From Streptomyces curacoi (GTDB taxonomy: Bacteria > Actinomycetota > Actinomycetes > Streptomycetales > Streptomycetaceae): a DNA stretch of 64,000 bases. The DNA is taken from contig NZ_KQ947985.1 in assembly GCF_001513975.1 (NCBI RefSeq), forward strand, positions 558,001 through 622,000, in the 5' to 3' direction. The notes beneath the pieces are model-generated. The model was given only the letters and a program-made list of their open reading frames with translations. It did not search any database and was not told where the DNA came from. The translations under genes and the position numbers were made by a program. Of the stretch, positions 24,238 through 33,692 are shown one piece after another. Numbering within the stretch: position 1 is the first letter of the stretch; each line of letters begins with the position of its first letter.

Positions 24238-27200
24238 TCAGCGGAAGCGGACCCGCACGCTGTCGCGTGCCGTCTCAGTGCCGCGTTCCACCAGACGTAC
24301 GACGATGGTGCGGTGGCCGACGCCGTAGGAGGACGTGGTCAGCCGGAACGACCAGTCGGCGAGCCCCTCGGCGGGCCGCCAGGCGGCCGGGTCCACGGGA
24401 GCGTTGCGGCTGACGACCTGCCACTCGACGCGGGCATCCGGGACGACCCGGAAGCTCGTCCGGGTGGCCTGCGACGGAGTGCCGTCCCGCACCGCGCGCG
24501 CGTACAGCACGTGTTCGCCCACGCCGAGACGCCCGGCATCGGCCCGCCAGGTGCCGGTGGCCTCGTCGAGCTCCGCGGAGAGCGGGGAGGCGAAACCGGC
24601 GTCGTCCACGGACACCTGCACCCGGCGGGTTTCCGGTCGGCCGCCGACACCTTCGGGGTCGGTGCCGGCGTCGGGGAAGGCGAACCGGCCGCCGGCCACG
24701 ATCGTCTCGCCCTCGCGGACCTCGCCGCCGTCGGCGGGTGCCTCGATGCCGGCGCCGAACTCCAGGCCGGAAGGCGGCAGCACCGCCGGGTCGGCCGTGA
24801 GCCTCGTCGCGTGGTCGCCCTCGTAGCCGACGGCGAGCAGCGCCGTCGTGTCGGACAGCAGCTGGACGGTCAGCTGCTCGCCCGTGAAGGCGTGCCGGGC
24901 GGTCTCGAACTCGATGGTGAGCTTCGTCCACGAGCCCGTGACCAGCTGGGTCGTCGCCTTGCCACGGCCGATCTCCCGGTCGGTGGCGAGGAGGACGACG
25001 GACGGGCCGACGAGTGCAGCCGGGGCGCGCGTCCGAACGTACAGCTCGGCCCGCACCTTCGAGCCCGCGGCGAGCGGTGCGTCCAAGGTGTCGGTGGACG
25101 GGTGCGCGGCCGTCGGCAGATACGGTGCCGCGGAGGACAGGGTGTCACCGACGGCGCAGCCGTCCGCATCGCCCGCCCGGTCGGTGCGGTCCATGGTCCG
25201 CTCGGCCCCGCAGCCGGGATCCTGGTGCAGGTAGTAGCTGAACGCCCGCTCCGAATAGGCCCCTTGCGACTCAGCGGTCTGCTGCGCGGCGAGCGTCCTG
25301 CGCAGTACGCCCAGCGTGCCGTCGAGCGTCGCCACGTCGTCGAGGCCCGCCGAGACGCCGCTCGGCAGCGGCGCGGGATCCTCGGTTCCGTCCCCGTCCC
25401 GGTCGTAACCGCCCCAGATGCTGTCGCGGACGGCCCGGTCGGCGGCGAAGAAGTCGTCCTCGACCGGGCGTTCGGGCAGCAGGGCGCGGCCGAGCAGGAC
25501 ATCCGCGGCGCGGCGCGCGGTCTCGGGTGTGGCGGCACCGTATCCCTCGAAGAGGACGTTGCCGGCCGTGTGCGGTGAGGCGAGCGGCCAGCTCGCGGAC
25601 GGCAGGTCGTCCTCGCCGAGCGGGAAGGCGTTCTTCAGGACCGCCTCACGCAGCTCACCCCGGGTCAGCCTGCCGTCCCGCAGGTACACACTCCCGTCGA
25701 GCGCGGCGCCTTCGGCGACGACCTGGCCGCTCTTCTGCCCGGCCCGCCCGTCACCGATCGCCTCGCGCACCCGCTGAAGCGTCGTACCGAAGACACCGGC
25801 CGTGTACGGCGTCGCGGCCGAGGTCCCGCTGAACTGGTCCTGGCACAGCACACCGGTGTGGCAGGCCGAGGGCAGGCTTCCGATGCCCCAGGACGACAGG
25901 TGCACGGGGATGCCGTCCCCGACGACGGCCCGCTGGTCATCGCGGCGCAACGCGCCGACGGTGATGTTCCAGTCGGGTCCGGTCTGGTCCGAGTGCCAGG
26001 TGCTGACGGGCACGTCGAAGGCGTTGCCGACGCCGTTGCCCGCGGCGAACAGGACGGTCTGGCCGCGCTCGGCGGCCTCCTTGGTGACTTCCTCGCCGCT
26101 GAGCACGGGGCCGACGGGGGCGCCTCCCACGTACCCGAAGGAGTGCGAGGTGATGTCGACCCAGGGGTACTTGGTGGCGACCGTCTCGTCGAGTCCCTCG
26201 ACCGTCACCAGCAGGCAGGTGGGGCAGTAGCCGTAGCGGTTGCCGGCCGAGACGGACGCGGAGCCGGTGCCGTGCCCGTGGTCGTCGAGGACCGGATGCG
26301 CGCCGTCGACGCTCGACGAGTACGTCCCGATGATCTTGGTCCCGGGGATCCAGTGGAGCTGTCCGCCCTTCACCCGCTCGCCGGTCCACAGATCCCTGTC
26401 CTCCTCGGGCAGATAGCCCTTGCCGAGGGTGACGGGGATCGCGGGGGCGGAGGCCGGGTAGCCGGGGATGTACTCCGAGGGGTGCCGGGTGAAGTTCTTC
26501 GTCAGCGCCAGCACGTCCGGGTCGGGGTAGGTGCGGGCGGAGAACTCCAGGTGGTAGGGGTTGATGCCGGTGTCGGCGATGCCGATGACGGTGACCGGCG
26601 GCGCCGCGTCCAGCCGGTCGGCGTCACCGACGAGCACGGAGGTGGTCTCGCGCCGTTCCAGGCCCCGGGCGTCGGTCGCCTTGAGGGTGACGAGGTGCCG
26701 GCCGTCGGGCAGCTGCGGGGTGACGGTGGTGCCCGTACCGTCGCCGAAGCGGCCGTCGCCGTCCAGGTCCCAGGCCGCCGCCACGGGGTCCGTGCCGCCG
26801 GTGATGGTGCCGCTGAGCCGTTGCTCGGTTCCCGTCTCGAACTTGTACGGGCCCCCGGCCTTCACCTCGGGCCGCGGGTCGGCGGTGATGCTGCGGGCCA
26901 CGACCTGCGCGGTCACATCGGCGGCGACCGTGGCCCATTTGACGGCCACGACCTTCCAGGTGCCCTCGGCCGGGTCGGCCACGGACGTCTTCTCCGGATG
27001 CCCGGCCGATTCCGACTGCGCCACCACCTTCCCCGACGGGTCGGTGACGCGCAGGTCGTAGTCCTGCTCCGGCGTCGTCCAGGACAGGGTGACGTCCAGG
27101 GACCGGACGCCGGAGGGCACGTCGAAGGGGAACTCGACGCTCTGGTCGGCGGGGAAGACGCCGGGCGTCGGGTCGTTCCTCGTCTCGTCCAGCAGTTCGC

Positions 27201-27705
27201 TGCTCGTCTCCTCGCCCACGACGGCCTTGACGGTGTCGCTCGTGCCGACGCCCGCGGCATCGGTGACGGTGAGCCGGATGTCGTACGTGCCCGGGGCGAG
27301 GCCCGTCGTGTCGAAGGCGGGGCTCGCCGAGTCCGCGCCGGTGAGCCTGCCGTGCTCGGAGGTCCAGGCCCAGGTGTAGGGAGCGGTGCCGCCGTAGGCG
27401 CTGCCGAGGAGCGGCGCCTTGTCGCCCGCGGTGACGAAGGGGCTGTCGCCCGCGTCGGCGTGCAGTGGGCCGGGTTCGGCGGGTTGTTGCGGGGAGCCGG
27501 TGCGGGCGGTGCCGGCCACGTCGACCGTGCCGCTCAGCGGCTGCTTGACCGTGCCGTCGTCGGTGACCGGCTGACCGCCGACGGAGGAAACCGTGACGTC
27601 CGGGCCCTCCGCCGCGGCGGCGCCCGTGAGGGGGAGCAGCGAGAGGGACAGGGCAAGTGAAGTGAAGGCGGCCAGGCGCCGGAAGCGTACGCGCACGCGG
27701 CTCAT
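24238..27705 (-). CDS. Large secreted S8 (subtilisin-like) serine protease
   Basis: 1155 residues with a signal peptide about 1-32. The N-terminal part has an Ig/PKD-like stretch (YDIRLTVTDAAG), a pre-peptidase C-type domain (SLDVTLSWTTPEQDYDLRV) and a PKD domain (AAWDLDGDGRFGDGTG). The peptidase domain has Asp at about 377 (VIGIADTGINPYH), His at about 477 (DDHGHGTGS) and Ser at about 628 (FSGTSAATPYTAG), a complete triad. C-terminal beta domains follow. It should degrade protein outside the cell. ATG 27705 overlaps the stop of the upstream carboxypeptidase as TGATG, so the two are translated together. Confidence 0.9.
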   Translation of the reverse strand: MSRVRVRFRRLAAFTSLALSLSLLPLTGAAAAEGPDVTVSSVGGQPVTDDGTVKQPLSGTVDVAGTARTGSPQQPAEPGPLHADAGDSPFVTAGDKAPLLGSAYGGTAPYTWAWTSEHGRLTGADSASPAFDTTGLAPGTYDIRLTVTDAAGVGTSDTVKAVVGEETSSELLDETRNDPTPGVFPADQSVEFPFDVPSGVRSLDVTLSWTTPEQDYDLRVTDPSGKVVAQSESAGHPEKTSVADPAEGTWKVVAVKWATVAADVTAQVVARSITADPRPEVKAGGPYKFETGTEQRLSGTITGGTDPVAAAWDLDGDGRFGDGTGTTVTPQLPDGRHLVTLKATDARGLERRETTSVLVGDADRLDAAPPVTVIGIADTGINPYHLEFSARTYPDPDVLALTKNFTRHPSEYIPGYPASAPAIPVTLGKGYLPEEDRDLWTGERVKGGQLHWIPGTKIIGTYSSSVDGAHPVLDDHGHGTGSASVSAGNRYGYCPTCLLVTVEGLDETVATKYPWVDITSHSFGYVGGAPVGPVLSGEEVTKEAAERGQTVLFAAGNGVGNAFDVPVSTWHSDQTGPDWNITVGALRRDDQRAVVGDGIPVHLSSWGIGSLPSACHTGVLCQDQFSGTSAATPYTAGVFGTTLQRVREAIGDGRAGQKSGQVVAEGAALDGSVYLRDGRLTRGELREAVLKNAFPLGEDDLPSASWPLASPHTAGNVLFEGYGAATPETARRAADVLLGRALLPERPVEDDFFAADRAVRDSIWGGYDRDGDGTEDPAPLPSGVSAGLDDVATLDGTLGVLRRTLAAQQTAESQGAYSERAFSYYLHQDPGCGAERTMDRTDRAGDADGCAVGDTLSSAAPYLPTAAHPSTDTLDAPLAAGSKVRAELYVRTRAPAALVGPSVVLLATDREIGRGKATTQLVTGSWTKLTIEFETARHAFTGEQLTVQLLSDTTALLAVGYEGDHATRLTADPAVLPPSGLEFGAGIEAPADGGEVREGETIVAGGRFAFPDAGTDPEGVGGRPETRRVQVSVDDAGFASPLSAELDEATGTWRADAGRLGVGEHVLYARAVRDGTPSQATRTSFRVVPDARVEWQVVSRNAPVDPAAWRPAEGLADWSFRLTTSSYGVGHRTIVVRLVERGTETARDSVRVRFR

Positions 27706-29816
27706 CAGCTCTGGCTCCACTTCTGCGCGCAGGTCTTCAGATCGGCCTTGACGCGCTGACCGCGGTCGACCACGACGGGCACCTGTTGCAGGACCTTCCC
27801 GTTCCTCTCGCAGGAGAGCGTCCAGTTCTCGACGAGTCCGCCGACCTCCTCGGTGGTGGCGTCATAGAGGGAGGCGGTGAGCTCCCAACTCGGCGTCGCG
27901 GACGCCCAGTTCTCCACCCGCAGCACGTAGTCGCCCAGCGCGGGGGAGTCGAGGAGTACCCGCTCCTTCTCACCGACGGAACCGGTGGACCGTCCGACTT
28001 CCGTGAGCGTGCCGTCGGCGTTCTTGCGCAGTACGTACAGGTCGAGATCGTCCGGGGTGGGCCAGTCGAGCCGCACCTCCAGGAGGTCGGCGGCCCGGTC
28101 GACGGTGAACTCCCGCTCCATGGGCTGCGCGGGCAGCGTCGTACCCGTGTACGTCTGCCGCTTCAGCGGCTCGGAGCCGACCACCCGGATCTGGCGGGCC
28201 TTGACGACGGGCCGGGTGGAGGGGTTGACGTGCCAGGTGTAGCCGCCGCTCGCGCCGACGGTCATCGTCGTGTCCAGGGTGTCCGCGACGGCGCCGGACC
28301 AGGTGGGCGTGGCGAAGGTCTTCTTCAGCCGCAGCGTGGCTCCGGCGGGCGCCTTGCCGGTGATGACCGAGTGCGCCGCCGGGTCGACGGCGTTCTCCAG
28401 CGCGAGCAGGAACGCCTCACGGTTGCCCTTCCCCGCGTACTCGCCCGCGCCGAGGTATTCGTCGACGACCTCCGGGAATGGCGGGTGGAATTCGTCGGGC
28501 CCGATCTCGAAGGTGTAGCCGTAGCCGCCGGTCGCGTTGTACGACCAGTCCTCGGTGGTTCCGGTGGTGTCGTACAACTGCCAGCTGTGCTGGCTGGTGT
28601 AGCCGTTCTGCGCCGCCATCCGGTCACCGAGCTCCTTCATCGCGGCCTCGTCCGGCGGGTCGCCGAGGGGCAGTCCGTCCGGACCGGTGGTGTCGGGCGC
28701 GACGCCGTTCGGACGCAGCACCAGATTCGAGAAGGTGTGGTTGGTGATGAGCCCGGTGACCTGCCGCCCGCTGATCAGTTCGCGGATGTTCTGCGTCTCC
28801 GGCTCGGAGAAGGGTGCTGCCCCGCGGTAGGTGGCCTGCACCGGCTCCGCCGCCGCGCCCGGACCGCCCCAGAAACCACCGTAGTTGCGGTTGAGGTCGA
28901 CGCCCGCGCCGAAGCCGCCGGGGCTGCTCGCGAGGGCGCACTCGTTCGCGAACGGGGCCAGTCCGTCGGCCATACGGCAGTTCTTGCGCTTGTACGCGTT
29001 GCCGGGCGTGGCGAGGATCGACCCGGTGCCGCCCTCGTCGATGCCGCGCAGGTCGACCAACTGCCCGTCGTTGAAGGACTTCTCGAAGCCGTCGACGTTG
29101 ACCACGGGCACGACGATCACCCGTGCCTTCTTCAGCAGGGAGGTGATGCGGTCATCGCTGCCGTAGCCCCGGACCAGGTCGAAGGCGAACTCGATGGCGT
29201 GCTCGCCTGAGGGCCATTCACGGGCGTGGTGCAGCCCCATCATCAGGAAGACGGGCCGGCCGTCCTCGGGGGCGTCCACGTCGTGCGCGATCTCCACCGC
29301 GTACACGGTCTTGCCCTCGATGCTCTTGCGCGGCAGGGCGAACGTCCTCACGAGGCCGGGGTGTTCCGCGGCGAGACGGTCCATGTCGGCGTGGTAGCCG
29401 GCGAGTGAGCGGTAGGAGTCCCGTCCCGAGGGCAGGGGCGAGACCGCGGTGGAGGCGGCGTAGGCGCGGTTCGCCGCGTTGACGTCGGACTCGCGTTGCA
29501 CCAGGTCGGGTATGCGCACCTGCCAGTCGAAGCCGGCACCGGCCAGCGCCAGTTCGTCGGCCGCACGGTGCAGGACGACCTCGACATAGTCGTGTCCGGC
29601 GTGCTCGGTCAGGTCGAGGCCGAGCGCGACGAGGCGGTCCTTGTCGGCGCGTGTCGGGGTACTCACCGTCACCAGTTGCGGGCGGAAGCCCTCCATCGCC
29701 ACTGCGTCCGACGCCGGCGAAGCGGGCGCCGGCCAGCCACCGGCCACGACAGCGGTCACGACCACGGCGCAGGCGATCAGTCTGCGTCTGCGAGATCGTC
29801 GGGATGCACCAACCAC
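27705..29816 (-). CDS. Secreted M14 zinc carboxypeptidase
   Basis: 703 residues. A twin-Arg-like basic start (RRSRRRRLIACAVVV) and hydrophobic signal precede an M14 domain. Zinc ligands are in HHAREWPSGEH (HxxE at about 196-199), substrate residues in DLNRNYGGFWGG, and the general base Glu is in YTFEIGP at about 437. The last 180 residues are beta-rich with a pre-peptidase C-like domain (RLDWPTPDDLDLYVL). It trims C-terminal residues of extracellular peptides and fits with the coupled endoprotease. GTG 29816 is chosen because TAGGAG lies 6 bases before it; the frame stays open further upstream without a good binding site. Confidence 0.9.
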   Translation of the reverse strand: MVGASRRSRRRRLIACAVVVTAVVAGGWPAPASPASDAVAMEGFRPQLVTVSTPTRADKDRLVALGLDLTEHAGHDYVEVVLHRAADELALAGAGFDWQVRIPDLVQRESDVNAANRAYAASTAVSPLPSGRDSYRSLAGYHADMDRLAAEHPGLVRTFALPRKSIEGKTVYAVEIAHDVDAPEDGRPVFLMMGLHHAREWPSGEHAIEFAFDLVRGYGSDDRITSLLKKARVIVVPVVNVDGFEKSFNDGQLVDLRGIDEGGTGSILATPGNAYKRKNCRMADGLAPFANECALASSPGGFGAGVDLNRNYGGFWGGPGAAAEPVQATYRGAAPFSEPETQNIRELISGRQVTGLITNHTFSNLVLRPNGVAPDTTGPDGLPLGDPPDEAAMKELGDRMAAQNGYTSQHSWQLYDTTGTTEDWSYNATGGYGYTFEIGPDEFHPPFPEVVDEYLGAGEYAGKGNREAFLLALENAVDPAAHSVITGKAPAGATLRLKKTFATPTWSGAVADTLDTTMTVGASGGYTWHVNPSTRPVVKARQIRVVGSEPLKRQTYTGTTLPAQPMEREFTVDRAADLLEVRLDWPTPDDLDLYVLRKNADGTLTEVGRSTGSVGEKERVLLDSPALGDYVLRVENWASATPSWELTASLYDATTEEVGGLVENWTLSCERNGKVLQQVPVVVDRGQRVKADLKTCAQKWSQS

Positions 29817-30073
29817 ATGAACTCCTACTCGCCAGGAGACACGCCGGCTGTCCCGAGCGCGCCTTGTGGGCGGCCGGTTCACCGGGCGTTGCCCGATCAT
29901 GTGGGGGTGGCGGACAGAACCTACCCCTCCGGATACGGCCCGTACACAGGTTCGCGTGAACAGGGGAACGCTCGGCGTAGGAAGCTTCCATGAAGGGGAC
30001 CTGTGACCACCCCTCGGTGTACGGACGTGCCGGTCAGGATGCGTTCAGGCAGCCGGTGGCACGGTCGGGACCC

Positions 30074-30949
30074 ATGGCATACGAGACATCCGAGACTCCA
30101 CGAACCCCCGCCGCCCCCGCCGCCCCCGCCCCCGCGACGGCCCCGGCCGGCCACCGTCTGCGCTGGAACAAGGTGCCCGAAGTCACCGTGTACTTCTGGG
30201 TGATCAAGGTGCTGTGCACGACGGTCGGCGAGACGGCGGCCGACATGCTGAACGAGAAGCTGGGCCTGGGCCTGACCGGTGTGTCGCTGCTGATGAGCGT
30301 GCTGCTCGCGGCGGCGCTCGTCTGGCAGTTCCGTACGACCGCCTACCGACCCGGTGTGTACTGGCTGGCCGTGGCCCTGATCAGCGTCGTCGGCACCCTG
30401 ATCAGCGACAACCTCACCGACAACCTGGGGGTGCCGCTGGAGTTGAGCAGCACGGTGTTCGCGCTCCTCCTCGCTGTCGTGTTCGTCGTCTGGTACCGCC
30501 GCGAGCGGACCTTGTCCATCCACAGCATCGACAGCCTCGGCCGCGAGTCGTTCTACTGGCTCGCGGTGCTGTTCACCTTCGCGCTGGGCACGGCGGCCGG
30601 TGACCTGGTCGCCGAGCGCATGTCCCTCGGCTACTGGGTGTCGGCGCTCCTGTTCGCCCTCGCGATCGCCGCGGTCGCCGTGGTGCACTTCGCGCTCGGC
30701 TTCGATGCCGTGTGGAGCTTCTGGATCGCGTACGTCCTCACCCGGCCGCTCGGTGCCTCGGTGGGCGACTACCTGTCGCAGCCGACCGCGGACGGCGGCC
30801 TCGGCCTGGGCACGGTGGTCACCAGCGTGCTGTTCCTCGCCGTCGTCCTCGGCCTCGTCGTGTTCCTGACGGTGACGCGGAAGGACGTCACAGAGCCCGC
30901 CGCCGGGGACGCCTCCGAGCGGGGGCCGGTCATCCAGCGGGCAGGCTGA
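30074..30949 (+). CDS. DUF347-type multi-span membrane protein (copy 1)
   Basis: 291 residues from ATG 30074: a Pro/Ala-rich 25-residue cytosolic lead, then about eight membrane helices arranged as internal repeats. The family signature recurs: NKVPEVTVYFWVIKVLCTTVGETAADML at the start and ESFYWLAVLFTFALGTAAGD in the middle, with a LTRPLGASVGD segment near the end. COG4705/DUF347 proteins are uncharacterised. A paralogue lies at 36513. Its end overlaps the 3' end of the opposing histidine kinase by 20 bases. Confidence 0.85.
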   Translation: MAYETSETPRTPAAPAAPAPATAPAGHRLRWNKVPEVTVYFWVIKVLCTTVGETAADMLNEKLGLGLTGVSLLMSVLLAAALVWQFRTTAYRPGVYWLAVALISVVGTLISDNLTDNLGVPLELSSTVFALLLAVVFVVWYRRERTLSIHSIDSLGRESFYWLAVLFTFALGTAAGDLVAERMSLGYWVSALLFALAIAAVAVVHFALGFDAVWSFWIAYVLTRPLGASVGDYLSQPTADGGLGLGTVVTSVLFLAVVLGLVVFLTVTRKDVTEPAAGDASERGPVIQRAG

Positions 30950-32318
30950 TCACGAACCCCGCCCCGGGTGTGTGGCCGGAGGCGTGGGTCACCTCACCGC
31001 CGGCGGAGCGGGCCAGGCGTCGTGCGAGCGGCAGTCCCAGGCCCGCCCCGCCGTGCCCGTCGGCGGGATCGGCACGCCGCCCCGGCTGGAACAGCTGCCC
31101 GGCGAACGACGGCGGTACGCCGGGGCCGTCGTCGGTGACGTCGACGAGTACGCCGTCCGGCTGCCGGCTCGCCACCACGGTGACGTGTGAGCGCGCGTAC
31201 CGCAGGGCGTTGTCGAGGAGAGGACTGACGATGCGTTCGAGGAGCGCGGACGGGACGCCGGCTTTCAGATCCGGGTGCGTGACGTCGACGACGACCTTCA
31301 CGTGTCCGGGGATCCCAAGACGTTCGGTGAGCGGGCGCAGCACGGACAGGACGTCGGCGGTTCCGGGTGCGGTGGAGGCGCTGCCCCGGGCGTCGTCCAG
31401 CAGGGTGTCGCAGATCGTGCGCATGGTCTGGGCGGCGTCGGTGATGGCCGCGTGGGTGGTCCGGGTGTCGGCGTCCGAGCGCGGTCGGGCCTGCCACCAG
31501 TCGAGTTCGGCGATGATCCGGCTGAGCGGGGTGCGCAGTTCGTGGGACAGCTCTGCGGTGAGCTGCTGTTCGTGGCGCAGTACCGCCCGGATGCGGTCCA
31601 GGAGGGCATCCAGCGACACGCCGAGGCGGGCGAGTTCGGTGGGCTGTTCGGCGGCGCCGAAGCGTGCGGTGGAGGCGACGGCGCTCCATTGGCCGGCCTG
31701 GTCGGTCATCGTGCGGACGGGACGCAGCGCTCGGCCGACCGCCAGGCGCGTCAGCACGTAGGTGCAGGCGAGCACGACGGCGTCGAGGGCGAGGGACGCG
31801 AGGAGCAGGGTCTCGGCCGAGCTGCGGTAGGGGGACAGGTTCAGGGCGGTGACGACGGCTGCGGCGCCGCCTATGGCCTGCGCACACAGTCGGACGGGGT
31901 CACCTGGGCGCTCAAGGGTGGTGCAGTGCTGCCCGCCCCGTGCGGCGAGCCGGGTGGCGGCGCGGGTGACGGGGCTGGTGGGCGGGGCGGAGGGTGGCCG
32001 TTCGAGCAGACGGGTGCCCGCGTAGATCCACACGTTCGTGTCGAGGAGTTCGTCGTTCGAGGTCTCCCGGACTCGCACTCCTGTACTGCTGGTGTCGATG
32101 GTGGTGGCGACGGCCGCGGCCCGCGTGCGCAGTTCGTCGTCCGCCTGCTGCTGGAGGTGCCGGCCGACCACGGTGTTGAACACAACGGTGAGGATCACCA
32201 TCAGGAACGCGGCGGTGGTGAGGGCCACCAGGGAGAGTCGGCCGCGCAGTGTGCGGGGCGCCAGACGGGCGAGCAGCGGGGAGGCCGGCCGGGAGAGCCG
32301 GGAGAGGAGTCCGGTCAT
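30930..32318 (-). CDS. Two-component sensor histidine kinase
   Basis: 462 residues: membrane helix about 30-50, extracellular domain about 55-165, second helix about 170-190, HAMP (RALRPVRTMTDQAGQW), HisKA with the phospho-acceptor in ELSHELRTPLSR, and HATPase with DNALRYARSHV, DDGPGVPP and GGAGLGLPLARRL. It would sense an envelope signal and phosphorylate the regulator encoded just upstream, with which it shares an ATGA overlap. Downstream of PAP2 and DedA genes on the same strand, so possibly one long operon. Confidence 0.92.
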   Translation of the reverse strand: MTGLLSRLSRPASPLLARLAPRTLRGRLSLVALTTAAFLMVILTVVFNTVVGRHLQQQADDELRTRAAAVATTIDTSSTGVRVRETSNDELLDTNVWIYAGTRLLERPPSAPPTSPVTRAATRLAARGGQHCTTLERPGDPVRLCAQAIGGAAAVVTALNLSPYRSSAETLLLASLALDAVVLACTYVLTRLAVGRALRPVRTMTDQAGQWSAVASTARFGAAEQPTELARLGVSLDALLDRIRAVLRHEQQLTAELSHELRTPLSRIIAELDWWQARPRSDADTRTTHAAITDAAQTMRTICDTLLDDARGSASTAPGTADVLSVLRPLTERLGIPGHVKVVVDVTHPDLKAGVPSALLERIVSPLLDNALRYARSHVTVVASRQPDGVLVDVTDDGPGVPPSFAGQLFQPGRRADPADGHGGAGLGLPLARRLARSAGGEVTHASGHTPGAGFVISLPAG

Positions 32319-32977
32319 GACAGGCGGTGGCCGATTCCGCGGGCGGTGGTGACGGTCAGCTCGCTGCCGCTGTCGCGCAGCTTGCGGCGCAGCCGGGTCA
32401 GGTACTGGTCGAGGGTGTTGTCGCTGACGTGCGCGCCCTCGGGCCAGCCCGCTCTGACCAGCTCGCGCCGGCGCACGAGGTCGCCGGACGCGGCCATGAG
32501 CGCGGCCAGCAGGCGGAACTCCGTCGGCGTCAGGTCCACTTCGGCGCCGCGGACGGTGAGTCTGTGCCGGACGGCGTCGAGGACCAGGTCACCGGTCGCG
32601 GCGGCCGGGCGAGGGCCGGCGCGTTTGACGGCGGCCCGCAGCCGGGCGGCGAGCTCGGCGAGGTGGAAGGGTTTGGGCAGGTAGTCGTCGCCGCCGGCGG
32701 AGAACCCGCTGAGCCGGTCGGTGATCCGGTGATGGGCGGTCAGGAAGACGACCGGGGCCAGAAAACCGTTCGCCCTCATCGCCTGGCAGACGTCCCGGCC
32801 GTCCGCGTCGGGCAGGCCGACATCGAGTACGGCCGCGGCGAGATCGGCGGTGGCCAGGCGCAGGGCGGTCGCCCCGTCCGGCGCGGGCACGGTGTCGAAG
32901 TCCTCGTCGCGCAGTCCGCGCAGCAGGACGTCACGCAGGGCGTGATCGTCCTCGACGACCAGGATCCTGGGGCGCAT
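32315..32977 (-). CDS. OmpR/PhoB-type response regulator
   Basis: 220 residues: receiver domain about 1-115 with acidic pocket VVEDD, phospho-acceptor Asp in AAVLDVGLPDADG, switch Thr in FLTAHH and Lys in YLPKPF; then a winged-helix DNA-binding domain about 130-220 (VDLTPTEFRLLAALMA, VSDNTLDQYLTRLRRKL). It pairs with the kinase downstream. Its start lies inside the end of the upstream PAP2 gene (47-base overlap), indicating operon expression. Confidence 0.93.
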   Translation of the reverse strand: MRPRILVVEDDHALRDVLLRGLRDEDFDTVPAPDGATALRLATADLAAAVLDVGLPDADGRDVCQAMRANGFLAPVVFLTAHHRITDRLSGFSAGGDDYLPKPFHLAELAARLRAAVKRAGPRPAAATGDLVLDAVRHRLTVRGAEVDLTPTEFRLLAALMAASGDLVRRRELVRAGWPEGAHVSDNTLDQYLTRLRRKLRDSGSELTVTTARGIGHRLS

Positions 32978-33692
32978 GCTCCGCCACCTCCTCCGTCGTG
33001 TCTGTCGTGTCTGTTGTTCCGTTCGCCGTCGTGTCTCCGGTACCGGCGATGACCTGCTCGGGCGCCCACCTGGCGACGGCGGCCAGGCACAGTCCCAGCC
33101 AGCCGATGCCGAACAGCCAGCCGCCGAGGACGTCGGTGAACCAGTGCACCCCGAGGTAGACGCGGGTCAGCCCGACCAGCGCGCCCCAGCAGCAGGCGGC
33201 GAGCGCCAGCAGGGCTTTGCCACGCGGGCCGCGCGCGAGCACCGCGACGACGAGCAGCCCGGCGGTGAGGGTGGCGGTGGTCGCGTGGCCGGAGGGGAAC
33301 GACCACCCCGAGGCGTGCGTCGCCCACTCGGCCCGGGGCGGACGGGGCCGGGCTGTCAGCCGCATCACCCCGTACCGGGCCGCCTGCCCGGTCCCGAGGC
33401 ATGCGACGCAGAGGGCGACGGCGAGCAGACGGCCGCATACGGCACGTGCGGCCACGAGACCCGCCAGCACGGCGAGGACGTACGGCACCACACCCGTGCC
33501 GGTGGCGGTGAGCCCACGGGCCAGCGCCACCGCCACGGCCGGACGGTGTGCCAGAGGCCAGGAGTGGAGGTCCTCGTCCGTGAACGGGACGGCGCCGTCG
33601 CCGCCGACCACGACAAGGGCCAGGAGCCCGAACGCCGTCAGGGCGCCCAGCCCTGTGCAGCCGGCCAGGTCGGCGACGTCCTTGCGGATCAC
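32931..33692 (-). CDS. PAP2-family membrane phosphatase (copy 1)
   Basis: 253 residues with about six membrane helices. The three PAP2 motifs are present: RLTARPRPP, SFPSGHATTAT and RVYLGVHWFTDVLGG, with the catalytic His residues. Such enzymes dephosphorylate lipid phosphates, for example undecaprenyl-pyrophosphate or phosphatidic acid, at the outer face of the membrane. The C-terminus is Thr/Asp-rich. GTG 33692 overlaps the stop of the second PAP2 gene (GTGA). Confidence 0.9.
   Translation of the reverse strand: MIRKDVADLAGCTGLGALTAFGLLALVVVGGDGAVPFTDEDLHSWPLAHRPAVAVALARGLTATGTGVVPYVLAVLAGLVAARAVCGRLLAVALCVACLGTGQAARYGVMRLTARPRPPRAEWATHASGWSFPSGHATTATLTAGLLVVAVLARGPRGKALLALAACCWGALVGLTRVYLGVHWFTDVLGGWLFGIGWLGLCLAAVARWAPEQVIAGTGDTTANGTTDTTDTTEEVAEHAPQDPGRRGRSRPA

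Noticed and set aside
25858-27660. Plus-strand frame of 600 codons opposite the S8 protease
   Set aside because: Gly/Val/Arg shadow; no start signal, and the opposing gene has a complete catalytic triad.
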